Under the pieces are notes generated by a model that saw only the letters and a list, made by a program, of their open reading frames with translations, was not told the DNA's origin and made no database searches. Made by a program: the position numbers and the translations under genes. Source: Leclercia pneumoniae (GTDB lineage Bacteria > Pseudomonadota > Gammaproteobacteria > Enterobacterales > Enterobacteriaceae). From it: a DNA stretch of 64,000 bases. The stretch spans positions 3,906,001-3,970,000 of the forward strand of contig NZ_CP071383.1 of assembly GCF_017348915.1 (NCBI RefSeq). Direction: 5' to 3'. Shown in pieces: positions 1-14,173 of the stretch (position 1 is its first letter; each line of letters begins with the position of its first letter).

Positions 1-906
<906 letters not shown>

Positions 907-926
907 TCAATCGCTCGATGACCTGA

Positions 927-1407
<481 letters not shown>

Positions 1408-1413
1408 CCGCGC

Positions 1414-1441
1414 ATTATACGTAAATCTGGGCGCGACGCAA
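1414..1441 (-). promoter_or_regulatory. S10 operon sigma-70 promoter
   Basis: On the minus strand a consensus -10 hexamer TATAAT (1414-1419) lies 16 bases from a -35-like TTGCGT (1436-1441). The downstream bases are GC-rich (GCGCGGGC), as is common at stringently controlled ribosomal promoters. The implied start near 1407 gives the expected leader length. Confidence 0.75.
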
Positions 1442-1620
1442 GCTTAGTTTAGAAAACAGGCGGTCCAGAACAATTTCGCGTGCTTGCTCGTACCTCTACT
1501 GCAACTTCCACACGTTGCGTCTCTTCTTTGGATAGCGCTTTCCAGTTCTGCATCTTGCTATTTGTCGCGCATTTATGGATTTGAGAAAAGTACGGCCATA
1601 TCCATTGTACTGAGGTTTTT

Positions 1621-2097
1621 ATGATGCTGAATGCCCTCCCCTTCCTGCTAGCGTATCTGGCTTTGACCGCCATTCTCATACGTGCCGATATCCGTACCGG
1701 CTTGCTGCCAGACAGGTACCTATGCCCGCTGTTATGGTCCGGACTACTTTTTCATCTCTGTATCAACCCTGACTTTTTGCCAGCCGCGATAACTGGCGCG
1801 ATGGCAGGTTACGCAGGGTTCGCGCTTATCTATTGGGGTTACAGGCTAGTGTGCAAGCAAGAAGGTATGGGATATGGCGATGTGAAGTATTTAGCGGCTC
1901 TCGGTGCATGGCATGGCTGGTGTGTTTTGCCCGTACTGGCGCTCGCCGCGGCGCTGATGGCCACTGTTTATGTGTTGATACGATCAATGATAAAGCCGGG
2001 AGAGAAACTGTTTAAAAACCCGCTGCCTTTTGGCCCCTTTATGGCGGCAGCAGGTTTACTTACTGGATGGCAAAGCCTGGTTAGCTTTCCACTTTAA
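1621..2097 (+). CDS. gspO: Short prepilin peptidase (A24 family, GspO/PilD-like, no N-terminal methylase domain)
   Basis: The 158-residue membrane protein carries both aspartate motifs of A24 peptidases: [10 protein letters not shown] near residues 23-32 and GMGYGDVK near residues 82-89 (GxGDxK). These enzymes cleave and often methylate type IV prepilin-like leader peptides at the inner membrane. E. coli GspO and PilD-like proteins have over 220 residues and an N-terminal domain with a CxxC zinc site; that domain is missing here, so only the peptidase half remains. A GAGG motif precedes the ATG at 1621. The other gsp genes that lie here in E. coli K-12 are absent. The gene overlaps the 3' end of bfr by 17 bases in convergent orientation. 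A link to the hof genes at 50410-53714 is possible but inferred. Confidence 0.8.
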   Translation: MMLNALPFLLAYLALTAILIRADIRTGLLPDRYLCPLLWSGLLFHLCINPDFLPAAITGAMAGYAGFALIYWGYRLVCKQEGMGYGDVKYLAALGAWHGWCVLPVLALAAALMATVYVLIRSMIKPGEKLFKNPLPFGPFMAAAGLLTGWQSLVSFPL

Positions 2098-2557
2098 TCT
2101 GAGACTGTAGATAATTCTGCACACCAATTTTATCGATCAGATCCAGCTCCGTTTCCAGCCAGTCGATATGGCCTTCTTCGTCTGCAAGGATCTGGATCAT
2201 CATATCGCGGCTCACATAATCATGAACGCTGTCCGCATAGGCTATCGCTTCACGAAGGTCTTTCGCCCCTTCCAGCTCCAGCCGCAGATCGGAACGCAAC
2301 ATCTCCTCGACATCTTCGCCGATACCCAGCTTGCCGAGGTCCTGCAGATTTGGGATACCCTCGAGGAAGAGAATACGCTCGATATACTTATCGGCGTGCT
2401 TCATTTCATCGATGGATTCGTGATATTCAACGTCGTTGAGGCGAGTTAAGCCCCAATTCTTGAACATACGTGCATGAAGAAAATACTGATTGATTGCGAC
2501 AAGCTCATTTCCCAATAATTTATTGAGATAACTTATGATTTTAACATCACCTTTCAT
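2081..2557 (-). CDS. bfr: Bacterioferritin
   Basis: The 158-residue protein is a full-length heme-containing ferritin. It forms a 24-subunit shell that oxidises Fe(II) and stores iron as ferric mineral in the cytoplasm. Ferroxidase ligands are visible at Glu18, Tyr25, Glu51 and His54, and Met52 is the heme ligand shared between two subunits; the second carboxylate/His set follows in [10 protein letters not shown]. The partner gene bfd lies 72 bases upstream on the same strand. The 3' end overlaps gspO by 17 bases, so neither gene can be lost here without touching the other. Confidence 0.98.
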   Translation of the reverse strand: MKGDVKIISYLNKLLGNELVAINQYFLHARMFKNWGLTRLNDVEYHESIDEMKHADKYIERILFLEGIPNLQDLGKLGIGEDVEEMLRSDLRLELEGAKDLREAIAYADSVHDYVSRDMMIQILADEEGHIDWLETELDLIDKIGVQNYLQSQIKVES

Positions 2558-2629
2558 TATATAGTCCCTCCGCTTCCACTCATTGAAGCGTAGAACGGGC
2601 TACAGGGATGTCAAAAAAAAGATAGGCGC

Positions 2630-2824
2630 TCAGGCAATCTCTTTGAATTCTGGGATCTGCATCAGTTCATCCTGCATGATCTCACGGGCAGCACGAACGC
2701 ACTTACCGCATTGATTTCCGACTGGAACAAACTTGCGTAGCTGTTGGAAGGATTGTGGCTGAAATTGACGAACGGCCTGACGGATTTTTTTATCACTCAC
2801 ACCATTACAAAGACAAACGTACAT
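2630..2824 (-). CDS. bfd: Bacterioferritin-associated ferredoxin
   Basis: This 64-residue [2Fe-2S] protein docks on bacterioferritin and passes electrons to the heme, so that stored Fe(III) is reduced and released. The four cluster cysteines are seen in the pattern CLC near the N-terminus and CGKC near residues 38-41, as in E. coli Bfd. I chose the ATG at 2824 over a GTG two codons earlier because a GGGAG ribosome-binding site (2830-2834) lies 5 bases before the ATG and would overlap the GTG. A Fur-like site lies upstream, consistent with induction by iron limitation. Confidence 0.96.
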   Translation of the reverse strand: MYVCLCNGVSDKKIRQAVRQFQPQSFQQLRKFVPVGNQCGKCVRAAREIMQDELMQIPEFKEIA

Positions 2825-2860
2825 ACGCACTCCCGTTCAAAATATGCGCAAAGTGTAAGT

Positions 2861-2879
2861 GAGAATGGTTATGATTACA
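2861..2879. promoter_or_regulatory. Putative Fur box upstream of bfd
   Basis: The 19 bases GAGAATGGTTATGATTACA match the Fur consensus GATAATGATAATCATTATC at 13 positions. The site is 37 bases upstream of the bfd start, where repression of an iron-mobilisation gene would be expected. The match was counted by eye. Confidence 0.5.
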
Positions 2880-2956
2880 ATAGCACAAGCCGCAGGATAC
2901 GCGCCGGGAGAGTACAAAAAATGCGAGAATTTGTGACAGCATTAAATTGTAGAAAA

Positions 2957-2985
2957 CAAAAAAGGACGCCGAAGCGTCCTTTTTT
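2957..2985 (-). terminator. Intrinsic terminator of the str operon, after tufA
   Basis: A perfect 7-bp stem AGGACGC/GCGTCCT (2963-2969 and 2974-2980) with loop CGAA is flanked by A-runs and T-runs. It can therefore stop transcription leaving tufA on the minus strand. The symmetric tails would let it work in the other direction as well, but no plus-strand gene leads into it. Confidence 0.9.
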
Positions 2986-3002
2986 AATTCAGGGATAATT
3001 AA

Positions 3003-7512
<4,510 letters not shown>

Positions 7513-7533
7513 GAAATATACAGCGATCTCAAA

Positions 7534-7821
7534 TCACCAGTTCATTTGACTGGTATGCGTAACTGCAAGATCAACGAAATCAGTATAGCCAACTACGTCA
7601 ATTTTGGTTGAAATTTGACCAGCCAGCCCTCGCGCGTCAAGGTCGTCTTTGAGCGCATAGACCTTAATGGGGGCGTTAGTGATATTTTCAACGTAACGAC
7701 TGCCTGCAATTGCGGCCAATACGCCGTCCTGAATTAGCAACAGAGCATCGCCGTCGCGCAACATTCTCAGTAATCCGTCAATGTCGCACTGCCAGGGTGA
7801 ACGGCTCAGAGTATAGAGCAT
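7534..7821 (-). CDS. tusB: Sulfur relay protein TusB
   Basis: The 95-residue protein is full length for TusB (YheL). With TusC and TusD it forms the hexameric TusBCD complex, which takes persulfide sulfur from TusA and passes it to TusE and MnmA for 2-thiolation of the wobble uridine in tRNA-Lys, -Glu and -Gln. It is the last gene of the yheO-tusDCB cluster, 7 bases after tusC, and ends just upstream of the rpsL promoter. Confidence 0.95.
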   Translation of the reverse strand: MLYTLSRSPWQCDIDGLLRMLRDGDALLLIQDGVLAAIAGSRYVENITNAPIKVYALKDDLDARGLAGQISTKIDVVGYTDFVDLAVTHTSQMNW

Positions 7822-7828
7822 GGCGGCC

Positions 7829-8188
7829 TCAGAAGGTTAAAACGGTATCGTAATGAGAAAGTTCTTCGCGTAAGCGGTCGGATGTCAGCCGTGTCGCATC
7901 CAGAACCAGCGGCGTCTCGTCGTCCAGCCCGCGCTCTCGCATTGACGTGGAACAGATCCAGAAGGTCTCGATATCATAGAGAGGCAGTACCTTAAACGTG
8001 GCGATATAGTCGCGCATTAATATCGTCTGGGGCTGCTGTCCGGCGAGAAGTTGAAATATACCGTCGCCAATAAAGAAGACGCCAATCTCCTCCGTCAGGG
8101 CGGAAGTGGCAAGCAGTGCATCCAGCCCTTCCCTGCCAGCAGCATTGCCATGCGGAGCGGAAGTAAAAACAAAAGCCACGCGATTCAT
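7829..8188 (-). CDS. tusC: Sulfur relay protein TusC
   Basis: This 119-residue DsrF-like subunit of TusBCD begins [14 protein letters not shown]. The ATG at 8188 shares its first base with the tusD stop (TGATG), so the two are translationally coupled; a longer in-frame extension overlapping tusD is not credible. It contributes structure to the sulfur-transfer hexamer, not the persulfide-carrying cysteine. Confidence 0.95.
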   Translation of the reverse strand: MNRVAFVFTSAPHGNAAGREGLDALLATSALTEEIGVFFIGDGIFQLLAGQQPQTILMRDYIATFKVLPLYDIETFWICSTSMRERGLDDETPLVLDATRLTSDRLREELSHYDTVLTF

Positions 8189-8574
8189 CAGAATTGCACC
8201 ATGCGGTCGCAGGTTAATGCGGCTTGCGCCAGGGCGCCTAATCCGCTGAGAGTGAAACCCGGCTGCAGATTGGCGCCTGCCAGGCCCAGACGTTCGGCTT
8301 CTGTGGCGTCGGCAATACCACGGCGCAACGCCGCAGCCACACAAATATGTAGCGCGACACCGGACTGTTGATGTAGGGCTTGCCAGCCACGCACCAGATC
8401 AAATTCATCGCTGGCAGGCGAAGTGAGCTGGTTAGCGTTATAGACGCCTTCACGATAGAAAAACACACTTATGAGCTCATGGCCGGCTTCCAGAAGTGCG
8501 CGGGCAAACTGCAGCGCGCTGCTTGCCTGCTGAGTGCCATAAGCCGGGCCGGTCACCATCAACGCAAAACGCAT
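8188..8574 (-). CDS. tusD: Sulfur transferase TusD
   Basis: The 128-residue DsrE-like protein is the catalytic subunit of TusBCD. Cys78 (ALHICVAAA) is at the position of the persulfide-carrying cysteine of E. coli TusD. The start overlaps the yheO stop (TAATG) and the stop overlaps the tusC start, so yheO-tusD-tusC are tightly coupled. Confidence 0.96.
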   Translation of the reverse strand: MRFALMVTGPAYGTQQASSALQFARALLEAGHELISVFFYREGVYNANQLTSPASDEFDLVRGWQALHQQSGVALHICVAAALRRGIADATEAERLGLAGANLQPGFTLSGLGALAQAALTCDRMVQF

Positions 8575-9296
8575 TACTTCTCTTGTCCCACAAAGTCGCC
8601 GCTTTTGAACTGACGGATGTAGAGGTACACCGTGTGTTTGGAGATATTCAGGCGATCCGCAACCTGGTTAATCGCATCTTTAATGTCGAAGATACCTTTC
8701 TCGTAGAGATTGAGCACGATCTGGCGATTTTTAGCATTGTTAGAAACATTGCGATCGGCATTAACCTCTTCGATGGTGAATTCCAGCGTCTGGGTGACGA
8801 GATCTTCAACGGACGAGGCGAAGTTAACGGAAGAGCCCACGTCAGGCGTTTCCGGCGGAATAAAGGTGTTCATGATTTGCGAGAACGGAACGTCAAGGTT
8901 CATGTTGATACAGAGCAAACCAATGACGCGCTGTTCGCGGTTACGGATAGCGATAGTGACCGACTTCATCAGCACGCCGCTTTTGGCGCGTGTGAAATAG
9001 CATTTGGAGACGCTACTGTCCGCGCCGGTCATGTCGTGCAGCATACGCAGTGCAAGGTCGGTGATTGGCGATCCAATTTTACGGCCGGTATGCTCACCAT
9101 TAGCAATGCGGATGGCAGAACATTTCAGATCTTGCAGGGAGTGCAATACGATTTCGCAGTGGGACCCAATGAGCATCGCTAACCCGTCCACTACCGCCTC
9201 GTAGGATTTCAGAATATCGAAATCGGTCTGATCGAAAGGACGCTGATCCAGCAGATCGAGCTCACTGGTTTCGTTGGTTAAAAGCGACCTGGTCAT
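8574..9296 (-). CDS. yheO: YheO-type PAS/helix-turn-helix transcriptional regulator
   Basis: The 240-residue protein has an N-terminal PAS-like YheO domain (about residues 20-130; [13 protein letters not shown] and [12 protein letters not shown]) and a C-terminal HTH near residues 190-225 ([23 protein letters not shown]). It is full length against E. coli YheO. The natural ligand and targets are not known from the sequence. It leads the tusDCB genes with stop/start overlap, which suggests shared transcription. Confidence 0.9.
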   Translation of the reverse strand: MTRSLLTNETSELDLLDQRPFDQTDFDILKSYEAVVDGLAMLIGSHCEIVLHSLQDLKCSAIRIANGEHTGRKIGSPITDLALRMLHDMTGADSSVSKCYFTRAKSGVLMKSVTIAIRNREQRVIGLLCINMNLDVPFSQIMNTFIPPETPDVGSSVNFASSVEDLVTQTLEFTIEEVNADRNVSNNAKNRQIVLNLYEKGIFDIKDAINQVADRLNISKHTVYLYIRQFKSGDFVGQEK

Positions 9297-9422
9297 GAAA
9301 AAAACACTCCTTTTCAGGAGCCTGTCGGTAGGTTTTCAGGGCAGGCTCATCATTTACACGGACAACTAAATTAATACAGCGTAGGTAAGGCTTTCCAGTG
9401 TTAATTGACTCTGCCCCGGAAT

Positions 9423-9452
9423 AAAAAAAACCGCCGCCTGGAAGGCGGCGGG
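9423..9452 (-). terminator. fkpA intrinsic terminator
   Basis: On the minus strand a strong GC-rich stem CCGCCGCC/GGCGGCGG with a short loop is followed by eight T residues. It starts about 10 bases after the fkpA stop codon. Confidence 0.9.
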
Positions 9453-9462
9453 TTTCGCAGTT

Positions 9463-10284
9463 TTATTTCTTCGCTGCGTCTGCAGCTTTAGCATCTGCTG
9501 CAGCTTCAGGCTTGGCATCCGCCTTCGGTGCGGGTTTGATGTCCAGCAGCTCTACGTCAAAGACCAGCGTAGAGTTAGCCGGAATACCCGGAACGCCGGT
9601 TTTACCGTAAGCCAGATCCGGTGGGATGACCAGCTTGATTTTGCCGCCTTTCTTGATGTTTTTCAGGCCTTCTGTCCAGCCAGGGATAACACCATCCAGA
9701 CGGAAGGAGAGCGGTTCGCCACGGGTGTAAGAGTTATCAAACTCTTTGCCGTCGATCAGAGTACCTTTGTAGTTAACGACCACGGTGTCGCTGTCTTTCG
9801 GTGCGTCTCCGGTACCTTCTTTCTCAACTTTGTAGACCAGGCCGGTAGAAGAGGTTTTTACGCCCTTCTCTTTCGCAAAGGTGTCACGATAGGCTTTACC
9901 TTTGGTTTCGTTCTCGGCTGAATCTTTTTCCATCTTCTCTTGTGCAGCGCCTTTCACACGCGCTTCAAAAGCCTGGAGAGTTTGTTCAATTTCCTGATCG
10001 GACAGTTTGCTCTTATCAGCAAAGGCGTCCTGAACACCGGCAATCAGCTGCGCCTGATCCAGTTTGATGCCCAGTTTTTCCTGCTCTTTGAGAGAGTTTT
10101 CCATATAACGACCCAGAGATGCTCCGAGCGCATAGGCTGATTTCTGGTCGTCATTTTTGAACGCCGCTTTGCTGTCTGCAGCAGCAGCTGGTTTCGCAGC
10201 GGTATCTGCAGCGAAAGACAGCGGTGCATTCAGCGCGACAGCCATAGTGGTTGCCAGCAGCGTTACTTTAAACAGTGATTTCAT
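9463..10284 (-). CDS. fkpA: Periplasmic FKBP-type peptidyl-prolyl isomerase FkpA
   Basis: The 273-residue protein has a signal peptide (MKSLFKVTLLATTMAVALN..., cleavage likely after PLSFA), an N-terminal helical dimerisation domain (about residues 35-135) and a C-terminal FKBP domain (about 150-255; VVVNYKGTLIDGKEFDNSY, GVIPGWTEGL). FkpA folds proteins in the periplasm as both isomerase and chaperone. An Ala/Lys/Asp-rich tail ends the protein and is a few residues longer than in E. coli. It is monocistronic with its own terminator. In E. coli it belongs to the sigma-E regulon; I could not point to a convincing sigma-E promoter here. Confidence 0.97.
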   Translation of the reverse strand: MKSLFKVTLLATTMAVALNAPLSFAADTAAKPAAAADSKAAFKNDDQKSAYALGASLGRYMENSLKEQEKLGIKLDQAQLIAGVQDAFADKSKLSDQEIEQTLQAFEARVKGAAQEKMEKDSAENETKGKAYRDTFAKEKGVKTSSTGLVYKVEKEGTGDAPKDSDTVVVNYKGTLIDGKEFDNSYTRGEPLSFRLDGVIPGWTEGLKNIKKGGKIKLVIPPDLAYGKTGVPGIPANSTLVFDVELLDIKPAPKADAKPEAAADAKAADAAKK

Positions 10285-10503
10285 CCATATCTCCAGGGAC
10301 CAGGGCCTCTCACCCCAGTGTTAAATGTAAATGAGTTGCGTACTATAAAACGTTGCGGAAGAAATCTACAGACAGACTCCCCCGAAACTCGATTCTTTTC
10401 AGACTATTTTTGTTTAAATTAGTTTCTTACTGGCAGCATGATTACTGCGAACCGGGCCAAAGTCAGTTAATATTCCGCGCCAGACTGAACAACGAGGTGA
10501 ATC

Positions 10504-10722
10504 ATGCAGGATACAACAATGGAAGCGAGACTGGCGGAGCTGGAAAGTCGGCTGGCTTTTCAGGAGATCACCATCGAAGAGCTGAACCAGACGGTCACGG
10601 CCCACGAACTTGAAATGGCAAAATTGCGCGACCTGCTACGCTTGCTGACTGAAAAGATCAAGGCGACCCAGCCTTCCCATATTGCTTCCCAGTCTGAAGA
10701 GACCCCCCCTCCTCATTATTGA
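10504..10722 (+). CDS. slyX: SlyX family coiled-coil protein
   Basis: The 72-residue protein is nearly identical to E. coli SlyX: a long heptad-patterned helix ([19 protein letters not shown]) and the characteristic ETPPPHY end. The function is unknown. A GAGGTG ribosome-binding site lies just before the ATG at 10504. It runs opposite to slyD and shares a two-way terminator with it. Confidence 0.93.
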   Translation: MQDTTMEARLAELESRLAFQEITIEELNQTVTAHELEMAKLRDLLRLLTEKIKATQPSHIASQSEETPPPHY

Positions 10723-10727
10723 GACGT

Positions 10728-10757
10728 AAAAAAAGCGGGATAATCCCGCTTTTTTAT
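10728..10757. terminator. Bidirectional terminator between slyX and slyD
   Basis: The stem AAGCGGGAT/ATCCCGCTT is flanked by A-runs on the left and T-runs on the right, so it can end slyX transcripts on the plus strand and slyD transcripts on the minus strand. Confidence 0.9.
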
Positions 10758-10770
10758 TACCTGCAAGGTA

Positions 10771-11367
10771 TTAGTGGCAACCGCAGCCGCCGTTACCGCA
10801 ACCACCTTTACCGTGGTCGTGACCATGGTCGTGATCGTGGCCGTGGCCGTGGCCACCGCAGCAGCCGTCGTGACCGTGATCATGATCGTGGTCATGACCG
10901 TGCGCACCGTGAACGTGGCCATGAGCCAGCTCTTCTTCGGTCGCTTCGCGGATCGCAACAACTTCAACGTTGAACTTCAGGTTCTGGCCAGCCAGCATGT
11001 GGTTGCCATCAACAACAACGTGGTCGTCTTCAACTTCGGTGATTTCAACCGGTACTGGACCCTGGTCGGTTTCTGCCAGGAAGCGCATGCCAACCTGCAG
11101 CTCGTCAACGCCCATAAATACATCTTTAGGAACACGCTGAACCAGATTCTCATCGTACTGACCGTAAGCGTCGTTTGCGCCAACAGCAACATCGAATTTA
11201 TCACCGACTTCATGACCGTCCAGCGCGGTTTCCAGGCCGGAGATCAGGGAACCGTGACCATGCAGGTAGTCCAGCGGCGCACTCACCGGAGACTCATCAA
11301 CCAATACACCGTCTTCTGTACGTACCTGATAGGCCAGGCTGACCACCAGGTCTTTTGCTACTTTCAT
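10771..11367 (-). CDS. slyD: FKBP-type peptidyl-prolyl isomerase and nickel chaperone SlyD
   Basis: The 198-residue cytoplasmic protein has the split FKBP domain (about residues 1-70 and 130-150), the inserted IF chaperone flap (about 75-125) and a C-terminal metal-binding tail very rich in His, Asp, Gly and Cys (from about residue 150 to the end, CGCH). In E. coli the tail binds Ni(II) for delivery to HypB and hydrogenase, and the IF domain prevents aggregation. The repetitive His codons also give spurious frames on the other strand. Confidence 0.98.
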   Translation of the reverse strand: MKVAKDLVVSLAYQVRTEDGVLVDESPVSAPLDYLHGHGSLISGLETALDGHEVGDKFDVAVGANDAYGQYDENLVQRVPKDVFMGVDELQVGMRFLAETDQGPVPVEITEVEDDHVVVDGNHMLAGQNLKFNVEVVAIREATEEELAHGHVHGAHGHDHDHDHGHDGCCGGHGHGHDHDHGHDHGKGGCGNGGCGCH

Positions 11368-11461
11368 GATATCTCCTGAGCGTGGGAAAATTGCTGGCGC
11401 AGATTGTAACGGAAATCTGCACCTGTGTACCCTTTAGCTTAAAAAAACTCGGGGCATATCG

Positions 11462-11662
11462 CTAGTCCGGATGGAAAATGCCGATCACTTGCTCTTCTTT
11501 GCGAACGTGATCGCGGGCCTCTTTGTCAGCCTCGCGCATCTGGTGGCCGCACTTAACACACTCAACGATATCAATATTATTCTCGCGCCACATCGCCAGC
11601 GTGTCTTGCGCCTGGCAGGATGGGCATTTTGCGCCCGCGATAAAGCGTTTACGTACAGCCAT
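11462..11662 (-). CDS. yheV: YheV family putative zinc-ribbon protein
   Basis: The 66-residue protein has two CxxC pairs, CPSC at about residues 14-17 and CVKC at about 36-39, the pattern of a small zinc ribbon. It matches E. coli YheV, whose function is unknown. It starts 13 bases after kefB on the same strand and is likely the last gene of the kefG-kefB-yheV operon. Confidence 0.88.
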   Translation of the reverse strand: MAVRKRFIAGAKCPSCQAQDTLAMWRENNIDIVECVKCGHQMREADKEARDHVRKEEQVIGIFHPD

Positions 11663-11675
11663 CTTTCGTTACCCT

Positions 11676-13481
11676 TTATTCAAATTCATCCCAGCCGTCC
11701 AGTTGGCGTCGTTCCTGCTGCATCTCACGCTGAAAAATCTCTTCCAGTTCACGCCGGGCTTCCCGCGCGCGGGAGATTTGCACCGTGTCGGTATGCACAG
11801 GCATCAGTTCACGCAGCATACGCATATCCAGACGACGAAAATGCAGTTGCGCGCGCTGGGCCTGATGCGGGTGCATGCCGAGGGTAACCAGCGTTTTGCG
11901 CCCCAACTCCAGCGCACTGGAGAAGGTCTCGCGGGAGAACTGTTTTACCCCCGCCTGTAGTAGCTCATGGGCCTCTACGCGACCCCGCGCGCGGGCCAGA
12001 ATATGCAGATGCGGAAAATGCTGCTGGCAAATCTCCACCAGCTTCATGGTGTCTTCAGGCTCATTACAAGTAATCACAATGGATTCCGCCGCTTCAGCCC
12101 CGGCAGAACGCAACAGCTCAACCTGAGTCGCATCACCGTAATAAACCTTATAGCCATATTTGCGCATCAAATTTACCGCGCTAATGTCGCGCTCGAGCAC
12201 GGTGATCCGCATCTTATTCGCCATTAACAGACGCCCAATCACCTGACCAAATCGCCCAAAGCCCACCACGATCACCTGCGGTTTATCGTCTTCGACCCAT
12301 GGTGTCTCGTCTTCATCCTCTGAAGGATTAAACTGCCGCGAAAGTTGTCTATCGATCAATTTCATCAGCAGAGGCGTGGTCATCATCGATAAGGTCACGG
12401 TCACCAGCAGCAGCGCCATCTGATCATGCTGGAACAAACGCTGGGAAGATGCTGTGGAGAAGAGCACAAAAGCGAACTCACCGCCCTGGCTTAATACGCC
12501 AGCAAACTGCATTCTTTCAGAATTGCGCAGGCCATAGATTCGCGCAAGCAAATAGAGCACCAGGGTTTTTACTGCCACCAGCAAGGCTACGCCTACCACG
12601 ACCAGCAGCAGATGGGTATAGAGCACCCCCAGATTCAGCGCCATGCCCACGGAGATAAAGAACAACCCCAGCAGCAAGCCCTTAAACGGATCGATTGCCA
12701 TCTCCAGCTCGTGGCGATACTCGCTCTCCGCCAGCAGCACCCCGGCAATAAAGGTGCCCAGCGCCATAGACAGCCCCAGGGCATCCATAAACAGGGCCGA
12801 GCCTAATACCAGCAGCAGCGTGGCGGCGGTAAAGACTTCGCGCACGCCGGACGCGGCAATAAAGCGAAATACCGGCCGCAGCAGATAGCGTCCACCAATC
12901 AACATGCCAATAAACGCCAGCACTTTCATGCCAACCTTCATCCAGTCGAAATGGTCATCGCCGGAACCGGCCAGCAGCGGTACCAGCGCCAGCGCCGGAA
13001 TCACCGCCAGGTCCTGAAAGAGCAATACCGAGAAGCCCAGTTGCCCGGCTTCGTTACGGTTCATCCCTTTTTCACGCATAAGCTGCAATGCCATCGCCGT
13101 GGAGGACATGGCCAGGCCAATCCCGCCGATGACCGCCGCCTGCCAGGAGAAATCGGTCAGCATCAACAGGCCACCCAGCACCGCTGCGCTACAGAGCACC
13201 TGCGCTGCGCCCACACCAAAAATCGAGCGCCGCAATTGCCACAACTTCGCCGGGTTGAGTTCAAGGCCGATGATAAACATCAGGAATACGACGCCAAGCT
13301 CGGAGAAATGCAGAATTTCATCGACATCGCTAATGAAGCCTAGCCCCCACGGACCAATGGCGATGCCGGCCAGCAGATAACCCAGCACCGCACCAATACC
13401 CAGCCGCGCGGCCAGCGGCACGGCGACCACCGCCGCAAATAAGAATAAAACGCCTGCCAGTAACAGATCGGAACCTTCCAT
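11676..13481 (-). CDS. kefB: Glutathione-regulated potassium/proton antiporter KefB
   Basis: The 601-residue protein has about a dozen membrane segments of the CPA2 exchanger type over residues 1-380, including [17 protein letters not shown] cytoplasmic RCK domain follows (about 400-520) with the nucleotide-binding motif [15 protein letters not shown], then a helical tail. In E. coli it is held closed by glutathione and opened by glutathione adducts; the K+ efflux acidifies the cytosol and protects against electrophiles. Its ancillary subunit gene kefG overlaps it upstream (TGATG). Confidence 0.97.
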   Translation of the reverse strand: MEGSDLLLAGVLFLFAAVVAVPLAARLGIGAVLGYLLAGIAIGPWGLGFISDVDEILHFSELGVVFLMFIIGLELNPAKLWQLRRSIFGVGAAQVLCSAAVLGGLLMLTDFSWQAAVIGGIGLAMSSTAMALQLMREKGMNRNEAGQLGFSVLLFQDLAVIPALALVPLLAGSGDDHFDWMKVGMKVLAFIGMLIGGRYLLRPVFRFIAASGVREVFTAATLLLVLGSALFMDALGLSMALGTFIAGVLLAESEYRHELEMAIDPFKGLLLGLFFISVGMALNLGVLYTHLLLVVVGVALLVAVKTLVLYLLARIYGLRNSERMQFAGVLSQGGEFAFVLFSTASSQRLFQHDQMALLLVTVTLSMMTTPLLMKLIDRQLSRQFNPSEDEDETPWVEDDKPQVIVVGFGRFGQVIGRLLMANKMRITVLERDISAVNLMRKYGYKVYYGDATQVELLRSAGAEAAESIVITCNEPEDTMKLVEICQQHFPHLHILARARGRVEAHELLQAGVKQFSRETFSSALELGRKTLVTLGMHPHQAQRAQLHFRRLDMRMLRELMPVHTDTVQISRAREARRELEEIFQREMQQERRQLDGWDEFE

Positions 13482-14035
13482 CAGCGGCCTCCCGTCGGCA
13501 GGGGGTCAGCCAGCCAGTCACCATAGGCTTTGGCATGGCTTGCCAGCGTTTGCGGCTGCTGCCGACGCGCCCAGTAGATAATAATCGGACTGAGCCAGTG
13601 CATATGGCACATGGCCGCCGTTAGCTCAAAAGGCCGCAGAATGTCGCTCATGGGATAACGGTTAAGCCCATCGTGACGGTAGGCGCTCTCTGGCTCGCCA
13701 GTAGTGATCACGTTCCGCCAGTACTTTCCCGCCAGCTGATTGCCCCCCACGCCGCTGGAGAAACCCCGGCTGAGCACGCGGTCCAGCCACTCTTTCAGCA
13801 GCGCCGGGCAGCTATAGGTATAAAGCGGATGCTGGAAGACAATCACATCATGCTGACGCAGGAGTTCTTGCTCATGGGGAATATCAATAAAGAAATCAGG
13901 ATAGTGCGCGTAGAGATCGTGCACTGTGACGTTGCTGAGCTGTGTCGCCGGCTTAAGCAGTACCCGGTTCGCCACCGAGTCCTGAGATTCCGGATGGGCA
14001 TACAGCAGCAGCACTTTGGCTGTCTGAGACATCAT
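13481..14035 (-). CDS. kefG: KefB ancillary flavodoxin-like oxidoreductase KefG
   Basis: The 184-residue flavodoxin-fold protein is full length against E. coli KefG ([18 protein letters not shown] at the N-terminus, [20 protein letters not shown] in the middle). KefG is needed for full KefB activity. The gene stop and the kefB ATG overlap as TGATG. Two ATG codons stand side by side at the start (14035 and 14032), behind a GGGAGGGG ribosome-binding site; either may be used. Confidence 0.95.
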   Translation of the reverse strand: MMSQTAKVLLLYAHPESQDSVANRVLLKPATQLSNVTVHDLYAHYPDFFIDIPHEQELLRQHDVIVFQHPLYTYSCPALLKEWLDRVLSRGFSSGVGGNQLAGKYWRNVITTGEPESAYRHDGLNRYPMSDILRPFELTAAMCHMHWLSPIIIYWARRQQPQTLASHAKAYGDWLADPLPTGGR

Positions 14036-14173
14036 TCCCCTCCCGGTAAGGTTTCTGTTTTTGTGTATCGTTGTTGTTTTGGGCTACCATGGCGGCCCGG
14101 TGCGGCGGCAAATGGTCCACACCTTACATTATCATAATGACAAATTAACATAGTCGGAACATACGGCGCTTCT

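Noticed and set aside
1449..1679. A 76-codon frame on the minus strand between rpsJ and gspO
   Set aside because: It overlaps the gspO start, has no good ribosome-binding site and no recognisable product. The region is mainly promoter for rpsJ and gspO.
10285..10503. Sigma-E promoter for fkpA
   Set aside because: Expected from E. coli, but I could not find a pair of elements close to the sigma-E consensus that I would defend.
10716..10973. Short frames rich in Ala/Thr/Val or Arg/Gly over the slyD tail
   Set aside because: They arise from the repetitive His/Asp/Gly codons of SlyD read in other frames.
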